Part shown: piece after piece, positions 47,194 to 59,517 of the stretch | Layout of the letters: each line of letters starts with the position of its first letter | Position numbering within the stretch: the first letter of the stretch is position 1 | Assembly: GCF_023156235.1 (NCBI RefSeq) | Contig: NZ_JAKZAI010000009.1 | Coordinates: 1-64,000 of the forward strand | Direction of reading: 5' to 3' | Origin: Marinobacter goseongensis | GTDB lineage: Bacteria > Pseudomonadota > Gammaproteobacteria > Pseudomonadales > Oleiphilaceae | Length of the DNA stretch: 64,000 nt | The notes under the pieces: generated by a model | What the model saw: only the letters and a program-made list of their open reading frames with translations | Database searches by the model: none | What the model was told of the DNA's origin: nothing | Translations under genes and position numbers: made by a program

Positions 47194-48359
47194 TATTTAC
47201 CCCCTGCGGCTTTAACGACTTGCTCTGCGGCATCCGCCAGACTGGTGGCGGCGATGATGTTCAGGCCACTGTCAGCCAGTACCTTGATGCCCAGCTCGGC
47301 ATTGTTGCCCTCCAGACGCACAACCACAGGAACCTTGACGCCCACTTCCTTGACGGCACCGATAATGCCCTCGGCGATCATGTCACAACGAACAATACCG
47401 CCGAAGATGTTAACCAGCACGGCCTGCACGTTGTCGTCAGAGAGGATGATCTTGAACGCTTCGGAAACACGCTCCTTGGTGGCACCGCCCCCAACGTCCA
47501 GGAAGTTGGCCGGACGGCCACCGGACAGCTTGATGATGTCCATGGTGCCCATGGCCAGGCCAGCGCCGTTTACCATGCAGCCGATGTTGCCTTCCAGCGC
47601 CACGTAGTTCAGCTCCCACTTGGCCGCTTCCGCTTCCCGGGAATCTTCCTGGGAGGGATCATGCATCTCATGGATTTTCTTCTGGCGGTAAAGGGCGTTG
47701 CCATCAACGCCGATCTTCGCGTCCAGGCAGTGCAGGTCACCGGCCGGGGTGATCACCAGCGGGTTGATTTCCACCAGTGCCAGGTCGCACTCCTCGAACA
47801 GTTTCGCCAGACCCATGAAGATCTTGGTGAACTGGCCGATCTGCTTGCCTTCCAGGCCCAGTTTGAAGGCCAGTTCGCGGCCCTGGTATGGCTGTGCGCC
47901 AACCAGCGGATCCACTTCCGCCTTCAGGATCTTTTCTGGTGTTTCCTCGGCAACCTTCTCGATCTCAACGCCACCCTCGGTGGACGCCATGAACACAATA
48001 CGACGGGTACCACGGTCTACAACCGCACCCAGGTAAAGCTCCTGGTCGATGTCAGTGAGGGATTCAACCAGAATCTTGCTGACCGGCTGGCCGTTCTCGT
48101 CCGTCTGGTAAGTGACCAGCTTCTGCCCCAGCCACTTCTCTGCGAACTCACGGATTTCGTCCTTGCTCTTGACCAGCTTTACACCGCCAGCCTTACCACG
48201 GCCACCAGCGTGAACCTGAGCCTTCACCACCCATGCGTCTCCGCCGATCTCGCCGGCTGCGTCGACTGCTTCCTTTGGCGTATCACAGGCGATGCCCTTG
48301 GATACTGGCAGGCCATATTCAGCGAACAGCTGCTTGCCCTGATATTCGTGCAAATTCAT
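47193..48359 (-). CDS. sucC: succinyl-CoA synthetase beta subunit
   Basis: This 388-residue protein has an ATP-grasp domain ([18 protein letters not shown], then [18 protein letters not shown]) and a C-terminal CoA-ligase domain ([17 protein letters not shown]). It binds the nucleotide and succinate. It overlaps sucD by one base. Confidence 0.97.
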   Translation of the reverse strand: MNLHEYQGKQLFAEYGLPVSKGIACDTPKEAVDAAGEIGGDAWVVKAQVHAGGRGKAGGVKLVKSKDEIREFAEKWLGQKLVTYQTDENGQPVSKILVESLTDIDQELYLGAVVDRGTRRIVFMASTEGGVEIEKVAEETPEKILKAEVDPLVGAQPYQGRELAFKLGLEGKQIGQFTKIFMGLAKLFEECDLALVEINPLVITPAGDLHCLDAKIGVDGNALYRQKKIHEMHDPSQEDSREAEAAKWELNYVALEGNIGCMVNGAGLAMGTMDIIKLSGGRPANFLDVGGGATKERVSEAFKIILSDDNVQAVLVNIFGGIVRCDMIAEGIIGAVKEVGVKVPVVVRLEGNNAELGIKVLADSGLNIIAATSLADAAEQVVKAAGGK

Positions 48360-48518
48360 AGTTAATGTCCCGTCTTTTGATGGAGGATAACCACGTACGG
48401 AAATGAACCCGCTGGCACACCGCCATTGGTGCGCCTGACGCGAATTCGCTCTGGCAGATCAGGGATCACCTTAACCTGCCGCTCACGCACCCGGAAAAAC
48501 TGCCGTTATGATGGCAGC

Positions 48519-48540
48519 GGGGCGCCCAACCTGGCGCCCC
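48519..48540 (-). terminator. GC-rich hairpin after lpd
   Basis: GGGGCGCC (48519-48526) and GGCGCCCC (48533-48540) form a stem just past the lpd stop on the minus strand. There is no T-tract. The 197-base gap to sucC otherwise shows only the sucC leader, so this may be a processing or partial terminator. Confidence 0.45.
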
Positions 48541-48556
48541 GACTTCCGATGTTGCG

Positions 48557-50026
<1,470 letters not shown>

Positions 50027-50031
50027 TCAGC

Positions 50032-51258
50032 TCAGACGTCCAGCAGAATACGTGCCGGATCTTCTAGCATTTCCTTGATCGCGACCAGGAACTGCACGGC
50101 TTCCTTGCCATCAACCATGCGGTGGTCGTAAGAAAGTGCCAGGTACATCATCGGCAGGATTTCGACCTTGCCATTCACCGCCATCGGGCGCTCCTGGATC
50201 TTGTGCATACCCAGGATCGCCGTCTGCGGCGGATTCAGGATCGGCGTGGAGATCAGTGAACCAAAAATGCCGCCATTGGTGATGGTGAACGTGCCACCGG
50301 TCATGTCTTCGATGGCCAGCTTGCCATCTTTGGCCTTGGTGCCATATTCGACAATCTTCTTTTCGATGTCGGCCAGGCCCAACGCGTCAACGTCGCGCAC
50401 CACCGGAACCACCAGACCTCGATCGGTAGACACGGCCACACCTACGTCCTGGTAACCGTGGTACACCATGTCATTGCCATCAATCGAGGCGTTGACCGCC
50501 GGGAAGCGTTTGAGTGCTTCGGTCGCCGCCTTGGTGAAAAACGACATGAAGCCCAGCTTGATGCCGTGACGCTTCACGAAGCTGTCCTGGTACTGCTTCC
50601 GCAACTCCATGATCGGCGCCATGTTCACTTCGTTGAACGTGGTCAACATGGCTGCAGTCTGCTGCGCATTAACCAGGCGCTTGGCGATGCTGGCGCGCAG
50701 CCGGGTCATGGGCACACGCTTCTCGGCACGCTCCCCGGCATTCACGTCTACCTTGGGCAGATCAGCGGCCGGCTTCGGAGTTGAAGCAGAGTCTGAGGAC
50801 TTCGCAGTATCAACATGATTTTGAACATCTTCTTTTGTTACGCGACCGTCTTTCCCGGTACCTTTCACAGCATTCGGGTCAACGTCGTTCTCCTCAGCCA
50901 GCTTGCGAGCAGCCGGGCTAAGGATAGCGTCACCTGAGGCGGCGTTACTTTCGGCTTCGGCCTTGGGCGCTTCTTCTTTGCTTTCCGGCTTGCTTTCAGC
51001 AGGCTTGGACTCGCCGGCGGCGCCTTCCTTGAAGCGGCCGATGACTTCACCGCTTTCTACAGTGTCGCCCTCACCTTTCAGTACTTCCTCGATCACGCCG
51101 TCTGCAGGCGCGACCACTTCGAGAACCACTTTGTCGGTTTCAATATCGACAATCAGCTCATCACGGGAACAGGCTTCACCCGGCTGCTTGTGCCAGGTCG
51201 CGACGGTGCCCTCTGCGACCGACTCTGGGAAAACGGGGGCTTTAATCTCAGTTGACAT
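50032..51258 (-). CDS. sucB: dihydrolipoyl succinyltransferase (E2)
   Basis: This 408-residue protein has one N-terminal lipoyl domain (lysine in [11 protein letters not shown], about 43), an Ala/Glu-rich linker, a peripheral-subunit-binding domain ([16 protein letters not shown]) and a catalytic domain ending in [15 protein letters not shown]. It transfers succinyl to CoA. It follows sucA in the operon. Confidence 0.96.
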   Translation of the reverse strand: MSTEIKAPVFPESVAEGTVATWHKQPGEACSRDELIVDIETDKVVLEVVAPADGVIEEVLKGEGDTVESGEVIGRFKEGAAGESKPAESKPESKEEAPKAEAESNAASGDAILSPAARKLAEENDVDPNAVKGTGKDGRVTKEDVQNHVDTAKSSDSASTPKPAADLPKVDVNAGERAEKRVPMTRLRASIAKRLVNAQQTAAMLTTFNEVNMAPIMELRKQYQDSFVKRHGIKLGFMSFFTKAATEALKRFPAVNASIDGNDMVYHGYQDVGVAVSTDRGLVVPVVRDVDALGLADIEKKIVEYGTKAKDGKLAIEDMTGGTFTITNGGIFGSLISTPILNPPQTAILGMHKIQERPMAVNGKVEILPMMYLALSYDHRMVDGKEAVQFLVAIKEMLEDPARILLDV

Positions 51259-51283
51259 CTCGGATCCTTAGTTCGGTAGCTCG

Positions 51284-54121
51284 TCAGATTTCGAACGCGT
51301 CGTTAACCAGTTTCTTCTGTTCTTCGATATGCACGGACATATGGCCACACGCCGGAGCGGCAGACGCCTCACGGCCAGCATACTGAAGGTACAATTTAGT
51401 GTTCTTGCGGTGCAGCGCATTGCGCATGTGGTGCTGACTGCAGTACCACGCACCCTGGTTCATGGGCTCTTCCTGGCACCAGGCCACGTCCTTGAGCTTC
51501 GGATACTGGGCAAGAAGTTCATCCAGATCATCGCCCGGGAACGGGTATAGCTGCTCGATTCGCACAATCGCCACGTCGTTCCGTTCATCCGCTTTCTTCT
51601 TTTCCAGCAGGTCAAAATAGACCTTGCCGCTGCAGAGGATCAGGCGGGTGATTTTCTTTGGATCGGACGGCTCCTTCTCCTGCAGCACAGTCTGGAAGGT
51701 GCCAGACGTCAGATCCTCAAGATCGGACGTCGCCTCCTTGTGGCGCAACAGGCTCTTGGGGGTGATCGCCACCAGCGGCTTGCGCAGCGGACGCTTCACC
51801 TGACGGCGCAGCATATGGAACACCTGAGACGGTGTGGTCGGCACGCACACCTGGATGTTGTGCTCGGCTGAGAGCTGCAGGAAACGCTCGAGACGCGCGG
51901 AACTGTGTTCCGGCCCCTGTCCCTCATAGCCGTGAGGCAGCAGCAGGGTCAGGCCGCAGAGTCGGCCCCACTTGTGTTCGCCACTGGTGAGGAACTGGTC
52001 GATAACAACCTGAGCACCGTTGGCAAAATCGCCGAACTGGGCTTCCCACACCACCAGACCGTCCGGAGCGGTGGTCGAATAACCGTACTCGAACGCCATG
52101 ACGGCTTCTTCCGACAACAGCGAGTCGTAGATTTCCAGCTTCGGCTGGTCCTCTGCAAGGTGCGCCAGCGCGATGTGGGTGGAGCCGTCCTTCTGGTTGT
52201 GAAGAACCGCGTGGCGATGCGAGAACGTGCCGCGGCCAACGTCCTGGCCGGTAATGCGGATCGGGTGACCCTCATCCAGCAAGGTGGCATAGGCCATCAC
52301 TTCGCCGTAACCCCAGTTGATCGGAAGGGCACCGGCAGTCATCTTGTCCCGGTCGGATACGATCTTGGACACCTGACGCTGAATACTGAAGCCTTCGGGA
52401 ACCTGGGTGAGCTTCTTGCCCAGCTTCTGAATGGTTTTCAGTGCGACACTGGATTTGCACTTGGCGGTCCACTCATGGCCAAGATATGGCGTCCAGTCAA
52501 CGTACAGTTCTTTATTCGGCTTCTTGACCAGCGACTTTACAACGTGATCACCCTTGTCCAATGCGTCACGGTAGTCGAGGTCCATCTGCTTGGATTCGTC
52601 CTCGGAAATCACACCGGCCGCGACCAGCGTTTCGGCATACAGCGCACGGGTGGTTTTCAGCTTGCGAATCTTTTCATACATGACCGGCTGAGTCGCTGCA
52701 GGCTCATCCGCCTCGTTATGGCCCCGACGGCGATAACAGACCAGATCGATGACCACGTCACGCTTGAATTCGTTACGGTAATCCATGGCCATCTGGGTCA
52801 CGAACATCACCGCCTCGGGATCATCTGCATTCACATGCAGAATCGGCGCATGCACCATCTTCGCCACGTCGGTACAGTATTCCGTGGAACGGGCGTCTTC
52901 CTGCTTGCTGGTGGTGAAACCCACCTGGTTGTTGATGACGATGTGGATCGTTCCACCAATGCCGTAGCCCCGGGTCTGGGACATCTGGAAGGTTTCCATC
53001 ACCACACCCTGTCCGGCGAATGCTGCATCACCGTGCAGGATGATCGGAACCACCTGGGTACCATCGTTATCGTTGCGACGGGTCTGGCGGGCACGAACAG
53101 AACCCACGACAACCGGCGAGACAATCTCCAGGTGCGACGGGTTGAATGCCATGGCCAGGTGCACTTCACCGCCCGGGGTCATCACGTTGGATGAGAAACC
53201 CTGGTGATACTTAACGTCGCCGGAGCCGGAATCCGCCAGTTTTTTGCCTTCGAACTCGTCGAACAACTCTTTCGGGTTCTTGCCGAGGGTGTTGACCAGA
53301 ACGTTCAGGCGACCCCGGTGGGCCATGCCCAGAACGATTTCCTTGGCACCATAGGATCCGGCCCGCTGGATTAGCTCATCCAGGCAGGGAATCAGGCTTT
53401 CACCGCCCTCGAGGCCAAAACGCTTGACGCCAGGATAACGAGAGCCCAGATACTTCTCCAGACCTTCCGCCGCCGTCAGGCGCTCAAGAATGTGTTTGCG
53501 GGTGTTGGCTTCGTACTCCGGCCGTGAGCGGACCGGTTCCATGCGCTGCTGGAACCAGCGCTTGATGCGGGTATCGACCACATGCATGTATTCAGCACCG
53601 ATGCTCTCGCAATAGGTCTGGCGCAGGCCGCCGATAATATCTCCGAGCTTCATGGTCTCGGAACCAAAGCTCAGGGAGCCGGTCTGAAATTCCAGATCGT
53701 GGTCCGCTTCGGACAGCTCGTGAAATGCCGGATCGAGATCCTCTACCGGCGGGCGCTGCCAGACTCCCAGCGGATCCAGTTTCGATTCCTGGTGACCACG
53801 GAAACGAAAAGCGTTGATCAACTGCAGAACACGAATCTGCTTTTTGTCGGCATCGGAAGTCGCACTGGCAGGTACGCCGTTGCTGGCCAGGAAACGCTGA
53901 TTGCGGGAGATGTGCTCAAATTGTTCGCGGATGGAAGAGTGAACAATGTCGCGACCGTGATAACCATCGACGCTGGGGAGTTTGTCGAAGTAGTTGCGCC
54001 ACTCTTCGGGAACGGCATTCGGGTCTGTCAGGTAGGTTTCAAAAAGCTGTTCAACATAGGCGAGATTTCCCCCCTGCAAGTGGGAAGTCTGCCATAACTG
54101 CTCCATTATGCTTTCGTGCAT
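51284..54121 (-). CDS. sucA: 2-oxoglutarate dehydrogenase E1
   Basis: The start is the ATG at 54121 (MHESIMEQLWQ); a longer opening is rejected. This 945-residue thiamine-diphosphate enzyme carries GMAHRGRLNVLVNTLG, the ThDP motif HGDAAFAGQGVV and RRGHNEADEPAATQP. It decarboxylates 2-oxoglutarate with SucB and Lpd. Confidence 0.96.
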   Translation of the reverse strand: MHESIMEQLWQTSHLQGGNLAYVEQLFETYLTDPNAVPEEWRNYFDKLPSVDGYHGRDIVHSSIREQFEHISRNQRFLASNGVPASATSDADKKQIRVLQLINAFRFRGHQESKLDPLGVWQRPPVEDLDPAFHELSEADHDLEFQTGSLSFGSETMKLGDIIGGLRQTYCESIGAEYMHVVDTRIKRWFQQRMEPVRSRPEYEANTRKHILERLTAAEGLEKYLGSRYPGVKRFGLEGGESLIPCLDELIQRAGSYGAKEIVLGMAHRGRLNVLVNTLGKNPKELFDEFEGKKLADSGSGDVKYHQGFSSNVMTPGGEVHLAMAFNPSHLEIVSPVVVGSVRARQTRRNDNDGTQVVPIILHGDAAFAGQGVVMETFQMSQTRGYGIGGTIHIVINNQVGFTTSKQEDARSTEYCTDVAKMVHAPILHVNADDPEAVMFVTQMAMDYRNEFKRDVVIDLVCYRRRGHNEADEPAATQPVMYEKIRKLKTTRALYAETLVAAGVISEDESKQMDLDYRDALDKGDHVVKSLVKKPNKELYVDWTPYLGHEWTAKCKSSVALKTIQKLGKKLTQVPEGFSIQRQVSKIVSDRDKMTAGALPINWGYGEVMAYATLLDEGHPIRITGQDVGRGTFSHRHAVLHNQKDGSTHIALAHLAEDQPKLEIYDSLLSEEAVMAFEYGYSTTAPDGLVVWEAQFGDFANGAQVVIDQFLTSGEHKWGRLCGLTLLLPHGYEGQGPEHSSARLERFLQLSAEHNIQVCVPTTPSQVFHMLRRQVKRPLRKPLVAITPKSLLRHKEATSDLEDLTSGTFQTVLQEKEPSDPKKITRLILCSGKVYFDLLEKKKADERNDVAIVRIEQLYPFPGDDLDELLAQYPKLKDVAWCQEEPMNQGAWYCSQHHMRNALHRKNTKLYLQYAGREASAAPACGHMSVHIEEQKKLVNDAFEI

Positions 54122-54434
54122 TTTGAATAGCTCACCTTGGGCTGGTGCGGGGGAGCTCGATATGGTCGGCCAGGAGTATTTCTCAGTCAATACGGGTTTT
54201 TACGGGATCGACTTTGGCCACCACACCCAGCATGGATGTTTTCCGTTCCCCAGTGGTTTTTTTATACTCAGCAAAGCCGTGAGGATGCCTTTTAAGCTTC
54301 CGTCACGGCTTGTGTAGTGTGCACCCTGGTAAGACTTTTGACTATAAGCCTTTGGTTGAAGGCCCCGCATCGTTGCAGGGCCTTCCGGGTGCTAACCTGA
54401 TCAGAACAGTATAGCGCTTGCTCAGATTTCTGCT
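54122..54434. other. sucA-sdhB intergenic region with hairpin
   Basis: This 313-base gap within the TCA block has no gene. A stem GAAGGCCC (54358-54365)/GGGCCTTC (54378-54385) lies just after sdhB on the minus strand and could attenuate read-through into suc. The sequence nearer sucA is T-rich in places and may carry a separate suc promoter. Confidence 0.5.
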
Positions 54435-55139
54435 TCAGGTTGCCCGCTGCAGCAGAAGGTTCCGAATGTGGCCGATTGCCCTTGTGGGGTTCAGGCCCTT
54501 CGGACAAACACTAACACAGTTCATGATACCGCGGCAGCGGAACACGCTGAACGGATCATCCAGATTGGCGAGACGCTCGGCCTGTGCGGTATCCCGGCTG
54601 TCCGCCAGAAAACGATAGGCTTGCAGCAGGCCCGCCGGGCCGATGAACTTGTCAGGATTCCACCAGAACGACGGACACGAGGTGGAACAACAGGCGCAAA
54701 GAATGCACTCATACAGACCATCGAGCTTTTCACGGTCTTCCGGAGTCTGCAGCCGCTCGATCGCCGGCGCCGGCGTGTCGTTGACCAGATACGGCATGAC
54801 CTTCTCGTACTGCTTGTAAAACAGGCTCATGTCGACAACCAGGTCACGAATCACCGGCAAGCCGGGCAGCGGGCGCAACACCAGCTTGTTGTTCTTGACC
54901 ACCTGGGACATGGGCGTAATGCACGCCAGGCCATTCTTGCCGTTCATGTTCATGCCGTCGGAGCCACATACACCCTCACGACAGGAGCGACGGTAGGCCA
55001 TCGACGGATCGCTCTCCTTGATGAGGTTCAGAATATCAAGAACCATCAGGTCCTTGCCTTCCGGAATATCGAGCTCGACGTCCTGCATGTAGGGCGCGTT
55101 GTCGTTTTCCGGGTTGTAACGATAAAGGCTTACCAACAT
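54435..55139 (-). CDS. sdhB: succinate dehydrogenase iron-sulfur subunit
   Basis: The ATG at 55139 (MLVSLYRYNPEND) opens a 234-residue protein. Cysteines of the 2Fe-2S cluster (SCREGVCGSDGMN) and of the 4Fe-4S and 3Fe-4S clusters (ECILCACCSTSCPSFW, then RGIMNCVSVCPKGLNP) are complete. It links SdhA to the quinone site. Confidence 0.96.
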   Translation of the reverse strand: MLVSLYRYNPENDNAPYMQDVELDIPEGKDLMVLDILNLIKESDPSMAYRRSCREGVCGSDGMNMNGKNGLACITPMSQVVKNNKLVLRPLPGLPVIRDLVVDMSLFYKQYEKVMPYLVNDTPAPAIERLQTPEDREKLDGLYECILCACCSTSCPSFWWNPDKFIGPAGLLQAYRFLADSRDTAQAERLANLDDPFSVFRCRGIMNCVSVCPKGLNPTRAIGHIRNLLLQRAT

Positions 55140-55152
55140 GTTCAGGTCCCCC

Positions 55153-56925
55153 TTAGTAAGTCCGGATCTTCGGCTCAAACGTGTCAACGGTCTTCGGCTT
55201 GAAGTTCACATCACGCTTGCCGACGCGCTTGTCCAGCGGGTAATACATGGAATGTTTCAGCCAGTTTTCATCGTCACGCTCGGTGAAGTCGTTCCGGGCG
55301 TGCGCACCGCGGCTTTCCTTGCGCTCGAACGCTGAAATGGCAGTGGCCAAAGCCACTTCGTACAAATTATCGAGTTCCAACGCTTCAATCCGAGCGGTAT
55401 TGAAGGCACTGCTGGTATCAGCCAGCTTGGTGTTGCGCACGCGCTCGCCAATGGCTTCCAGTTTCTTCAGCCCCTCTTCCATGCTCTTGCCGTCGCGGAA
55501 TACGCCAAAGTACAGCTGCATGCAGTTCTGCAGATCCTTGCGGACAGCAGCCACGCTCTCACCTTCAGAGGCGTTGTCCAGGCGATCAAGGCGAGCCATG
55601 GCGCGCTTGATATCCTCTTCGCTGGCACCGTCCACTTCGAAACCACCGCGCAGCTGCTCTTCGATGTGCAGGCCTGCCGCACGGCCGAAGACCACCAGAT
55701 CCAGCAGTGAGTTGCCGCCGAGACGGTTGGCACCGTGCACGGACACACAGGCCGCTTCACCGCAGGCAAACAGACCGGGAATCGGCTTGTCATTGCCGTT
55801 CTCGTCCTGGGTCAGCGCCTGGCCTCCGACGTTCGTCGGAATACCGCCCATCATATAGTGACAGGTCGGAACCACAGGCACCGGCTCTTTGACCGGATCC
55901 ACATGGGCAAAGGTGCGTGACAGCTCACAGATACCGGGCAGCCGCAAGTTGAGCGTTTCTTCACCCAGATGATCCAGCTTCAGCAGCACGTGGTCCTTTT
56001 CGGGCCCACAACCGCGCCCTTCGAGGACCTCAATTACCATCGCACGTGCTACTACGTCGCGACCGGCAAGGTCTTTCGCGTTCGGCGCATAACGCTCCAT
56101 GAAGCGCTCGCCCTCAGCGTTGATCAGGTAACCACCCTCACCCCGGCAACCTTCCGTTACCAGCGTGCCGGCACCGTATATGCCGGTCGGATGGAACTGC
56201 CACATTTCCATGTCCTGCATCGGGAAGCCGGCACGAAGCGCCATGCCGATGCCATCGCCGGTGTTAATCAGGGCGTTGGTCGTGGAGGCATAGATTCGGC
56301 CCGCACCGCCAGTGGCCAGAACCGTCGCCTTGGACTTGATGTACGCCACTTCGCCGGTCTCAATTTCGATCGCAACTACACCGACCACTTCGTCTTTGCT
56401 GTTTTTGACCAGGTCGACCGCGTACCACTCGTTAAGGAAAGTGGTGCCGCCCTTGATGTTTGCCTGATACAGAGTGTGCAACAACGCATGGCCGGTGCGG
56501 TCGGCAGCTGCACAAGTTCGAGCTGCCTGAGTCGGGTTGTCCGGACCCTTCGACTGACCACCGAACGGACGCTGATAGATGCGGCCCTGCTCGGTGCGGG
56601 AGAACGGCAGGCCCATGTGCTCGAGCTCGAACACAGCCTGTGGACCCACGGAACACATATATTCAACCGCGTCCTGGTCGGCGATGTAGTCCGAGCCCTT
56701 GACGGTGTCATACATGTGCCAGCGCCAATCGTCGTTGGGATCCGCGCTTGCGATCGCGCAGGTGATACCGCCCTGGGCGGACACCGTGTGCGAACGGGTC
56801 GGAAATACTTTCGTGATGCACGCAGTGTTGACGCCGGATTCGGTCAACTGCAGGGCCGCTCGCATACCGGCACCACCGCCACCGATAACAATCGCGTCGT
56901 AAGACATGGTCTTGATATTAGCCAT
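55153..56925 (-). CDS. sdhA: succinate dehydrogenase flavoprotein subunit
   Basis: This 590-residue protein has FAD-binding [13 protein letters not shown], the histidine for covalent FAD in [10 protein letters not shown] and the active-site [13 protein letters not shown]. It oxidises succinate to fumarate and feeds ubiquinone through SdhBCD. Confidence 0.97.
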   Translation of the reverse strand: MANIKTMSYDAIVIGGGGAGMRAALQLTESGVNTACITKVFPTRSHTVSAQGGITCAIASADPNDDWRWHMYDTVKGSDYIADQDAVEYMCSVGPQAVFELEHMGLPFSRTEQGRIYQRPFGGQSKGPDNPTQAARTCAAADRTGHALLHTLYQANIKGGTTFLNEWYAVDLVKNSKDEVVGVVAIEIETGEVAYIKSKATVLATGGAGRIYASTTNALINTGDGIGMALRAGFPMQDMEMWQFHPTGIYGAGTLVTEGCRGEGGYLINAEGERFMERYAPNAKDLAGRDVVARAMVIEVLEGRGCGPEKDHVLLKLDHLGEETLNLRLPGICELSRTFAHVDPVKEPVPVVPTCHYMMGGIPTNVGGQALTQDENGNDKPIPGLFACGEAACVSVHGANRLGGNSLLDLVVFGRAAGLHIEEQLRGGFEVDGASEEDIKRAMARLDRLDNASEGESVAAVRKDLQNCMQLYFGVFRDGKSMEEGLKKLEAIGERVRNTKLADTSSAFNTARIEALELDNLYEVALATAISAFERKESRGAHARNDFTERDDENWLKHSMYYPLDKRVGKRDVNFKPKTVDTFEPKIRTY

Positions 56926-56928
56926 CTA

Positions 56929-57279
56929 TTAAAGCCCCCAAAGAATCTGAATGCCCCAGACCACATACACGAACATGGTCAGACCACACACCGCCTGTAC
57001 CAGGAAACGCGGCGCCATGGCCTTGATGTAGTCGGTAGTGACGGTCCAGAGCCCCACCCAGGCATGAGCGCCAAGAGACAGCAGCGCCAGCAGGGTAAAG
57101 ATGCGGAACCAGGTCTGTGCGAAAAGCGCTGACCAGGTTTCGTAGTTCACATCACTGAACACCATAAAACCCAACAGGAACAGTGTGTACAGAGCGAGTA
57201 CGTAGGCTGTGACACGCTGGATCAGCCAGTCAAAAACTCCGCTGCGGCCGAGATTCGTTACGCTATTTACGCTGCCCAT
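56929..57279 (-). CDS. sdhD: succinate dehydrogenase membrane anchor SdhD
   Basis: The ATG at 57279 has GGAG seven bases upstream; a TTG six bases earlier is less likely. The 116-residue protein has three membrane helices, with a conserved HAWVGLWTVTTDYI in the second. It anchors SdhAB and helps bind quinone and heme b. It overlaps sdhC by 13 bases. Confidence 0.93.
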   Translation of the reverse strand: MGSVNSVTNLGRSGVFDWLIQRVTAYVLALYTLFLLGFMVFSDVNYETWSALFAQTWFRIFTLLALLSLGAHAWVGLWTVTTDYIKAMAPRFLVQAVCGLTMFVYVVWGIQILWGL

Positions 57280-57647
57280 ACCCAAACTCCAGCCAGTACA
57301 ATAAGAACAACGGACACCACCAGGGTGATTTTCGAGGCGAGACGGCCACTTTCAAGCTCTTCACCGATGCCCATATCCATCAGCAAATGCTTGATACCTG
57401 CAACCAGGTGGTACAGCAGAGCAGACAAAATGCCCCAGATGATCAGCTTCGCCAGGAAGCTGTTCAGCAGTTCATTCACTCGACTGAAGCCCTCTTCCCC
57501 GGACAGGGAAAGCTGAAGTCCGTATAGCAGGAACGCAACACCAACGAAAATGATGATGCCACTGATGCGGTGCAATATGGACGTAATGGCTGGCAGTGGG
57601 AAATGAAACTTGCCGAGATCGAGATTAACTGGTCGTTTGCTATTCAC
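57267..57647 (-). CDS. sdhC: succinate dehydrogenase cytochrome b subunit SdhC
   Basis: This 126-residue protein starts at GTG 57647 (MNSKRPVNLDL). It has three membrane helices, and the heme/quinone motifs ITSILHRISG and HLVAGIKHLLMD are visible. It heads the sdhCDAB-suc operon, divergent from gltA. Confidence 0.94.
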   Translation of the reverse strand: MNSKRPVNLDLGKFHFPLPAITSILHRISGIIIFVGVAFLLYGLQLSLSGEEGFSRVNELLNSFLAKLIIWGILSALLYHLVAGIKHLLMDMGIGEELESGRLASKITLVVSVVLIVLAGVWVWAA

Positions 57648-58125
57648 AGCGCTCTCACACTCTCTCTTGGTTCCACAGGCGGCCGAAAAGACCGATGCGG
57701 ATGGTTGGTATGTAATGGATCAGCGTGCTGGCGGAACCCGCACACGATTGGCTCAGGAGGGAGAAAACACCAAGCGCCACCTGCCATCGTTGGCACAAAG
57801 GCAAGGCATATCCCCGATTCCGGGCTACGGATTATAAGGAGTACCCCCCTTAATTACAAACGTGCAACGCAGCCCAATGCCTGTAAACAGCGGCTTCACA
57901 CCCACTATATGGATGATTGACAAATTCAATTTGAACGCGGACACGGCCCTGTTCGGGTATCCCCTCATTGACAGCTTCTGTCAAATATTGAGTTTTCCCA
58001 CCTCATTTATTGACAAAAAAAGCCAACGCCCTATATTTTGCCGCCAGTTTTGCGATAATACGCGCCTTCCAAGCGCATCTATAAACGTAGATAAAGCTGT
58101 CAAAGCTGATAAATAGGAGAGCACC
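57648..58125. promoter_or_regulatory. sdhC-gltA divergent control region
   Basis: This gene-free 478-base region contains a good sigma-70 promoter for gltA: TTGACA 58010-58015, a 16-base spacer and TATATT 58032-58037. A perfect dyad TTGACAG-CTT-CTGTCAA lies at 57968-57984, 25 bases before that -35, and could bind a regulator. The sdhC-proximal half is less AT-rich, with no clear promoter that I can fix. Confidence 0.65.
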
Positions 58126-59400
58126 ATGACCGACAGGAAAGCCACGCTCTCGGTGGGGGACAAGTCCATTGAGCTACCGGTTTACTCAGGCACCGTCGGC
58201 CCTGACGTTATCGACGTACGAGGCCTCGTCCAGGAAGGCGTTTTCACATACGATCCCGGGTTCGTATCTACAGCAGCGTGCGAATCAGCCATCACCTATA
58301 TCGATGGCGCCAACGGCGTTCTCCTTCACCGCGGTTACCCGATCGAGCAACTTGCGGAACATTCCGACTACCTTGAAGTCTGCTATCTGCTGCTGAACGG
58401 CGAACTGCCGACACCGGAAGAGAACAAGCGCTTCCACGAAACCATCAAAAACCACACCATGCTGCACGACCAGATGCGCAACTTCTTCCAGGGTTTCCGC
58501 CGGGATGCGCATCCGATGGCCATCATGTGCGGTGTGGTAGGTGCGCTGTCTGCGTTCTACCACGACCAGATGGACGTTACCGATGTGCATCAGCGTGAAA
58601 TCACCGCGCATCGCCTGATCGCCAAGATGCCGACCATCGCTGCCTGGTGTTACAAGTACAGTATCGGCCAGCCATTCATGTACCCGCGCAACGATCTTTC
58701 CTATTCCGAGAACTTCCTGCAGATGATGTTCGGCGTGCCCTGTGAAGAGTACAAGCCGAACCCGATTCTGGCGAAGGCGATGGACAAGATCTTCATCCTG
58801 CACGCGGATCACGAGCAGAATGCGTCAACGTCTACCGTGCGCCTCGCCGGCTCTACCGGCGCCAACCCCTATGCCTGCATCGCGTCGGGCATTGCAGCCC
58901 TGTGGGGGCCCGCTCACGGCGGCGCTAATGAAGCGGTTCTGGATATGCTGGCTGAGATCGGCGACGAATCCAACATCGAGAAGTTCATTGCCAAGGCCAA
59001 GGACAAGGACGACCCGTTCCGCCTGATGGGGTTTGGCCACCGGGTCTACAAGAATTTCGACCCGCGCGCCAAGGTCATGGCGGAAACGGCCCATGAGGTG
59101 CTGACCGAGCTGGGCCTGGAAAATGATCCGCTGCTGAGGATCGCCCAGCGCCTGGAGAAGATCGCACTGGAAGACGAATACTTCGTGAAGCGCAAACTGT
59201 ACCCGAACGTGGACTTCTACTCCGGCCTGATCCTCAAGGCCATCGGCATTCCCACCTCCATGTTCACGGTCATCTTTGCCCTGTCGCGCACCATCGGCTG
59301 GTTCTCGCACTGGAACGAAATGGTTTCCGGCGATTACCGCATCGGTCGCCCGCGTCAGCTGTACACCGGTTCCGATGCCCGCGAATACCCGAAAAAGTAA
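58126..59400 (+). CDS. gltA: citrate synthase
   Basis: This 424-residue protein starts after AGGAGAG. It is a type II (NADH-sensitive hexamer-type) enzyme by length; catalytic histidines are seen in [12 protein letters not shown] and [15 protein letters not shown], and an Asp sits in VDFYSG. It condenses acetyl-CoA and oxaloacetate. It ends at a strong terminator. Confidence 0.97.
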   Translation: MTDRKATLSVGDKSIELPVYSGTVGPDVIDVRGLVQEGVFTYDPGFVSTAACESAITYIDGANGVLLHRGYPIEQLAEHSDYLEVCYLLLNGELPTPEENKRFHETIKNHTMLHDQMRNFFQGFRRDAHPMAIMCGVVGALSAFYHDQMDVTDVHQREITAHRLIAKMPTIAAWCYKYSIGQPFMYPRNDLSYSENFLQMMFGVPCEEYKPNPILAKAMDKIFILHADHEQNASTSTVRLAGSTGANPYACIASGIAALWGPAHGGANEAVLDMLAEIGDESNIEKFIAKAKDKDDPFRLMGFGHRVYKNFDPRAKVMAETAHEVLTELGLENDPLLRIAQRLEKIALEDEYFVKRKLYPNVDFYSGLILKAIGIPTSMFTVIFALSRTIGWFSHWNEMVSGDYRIGRPRQLYTGSDAREYPKK

Positions 59401-59423
59401 TCGAAGGCACGGTAACGGAATGG

Positions 59424-59454
59424 AAAAAGGCCGCTGAATCAGCGGCCTTTTTTT
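59424..59454 (+). terminator. intrinsic terminator of gltA
   Basis: GGCCGCTGA/TCAGCGGCC (59429-59447) is flanked by AAAAA on the left and a run of seven Ts on the right. It is a textbook hairpin 29 bases after the gltA stop. Confidence 0.93.
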
Positions 59455-59517
59455 ATGCGCGGCGCCCTACTCCCTGTGATAAGTTAAGCCAAACACAACC
59501 ACAGCGGGAGATGATGC

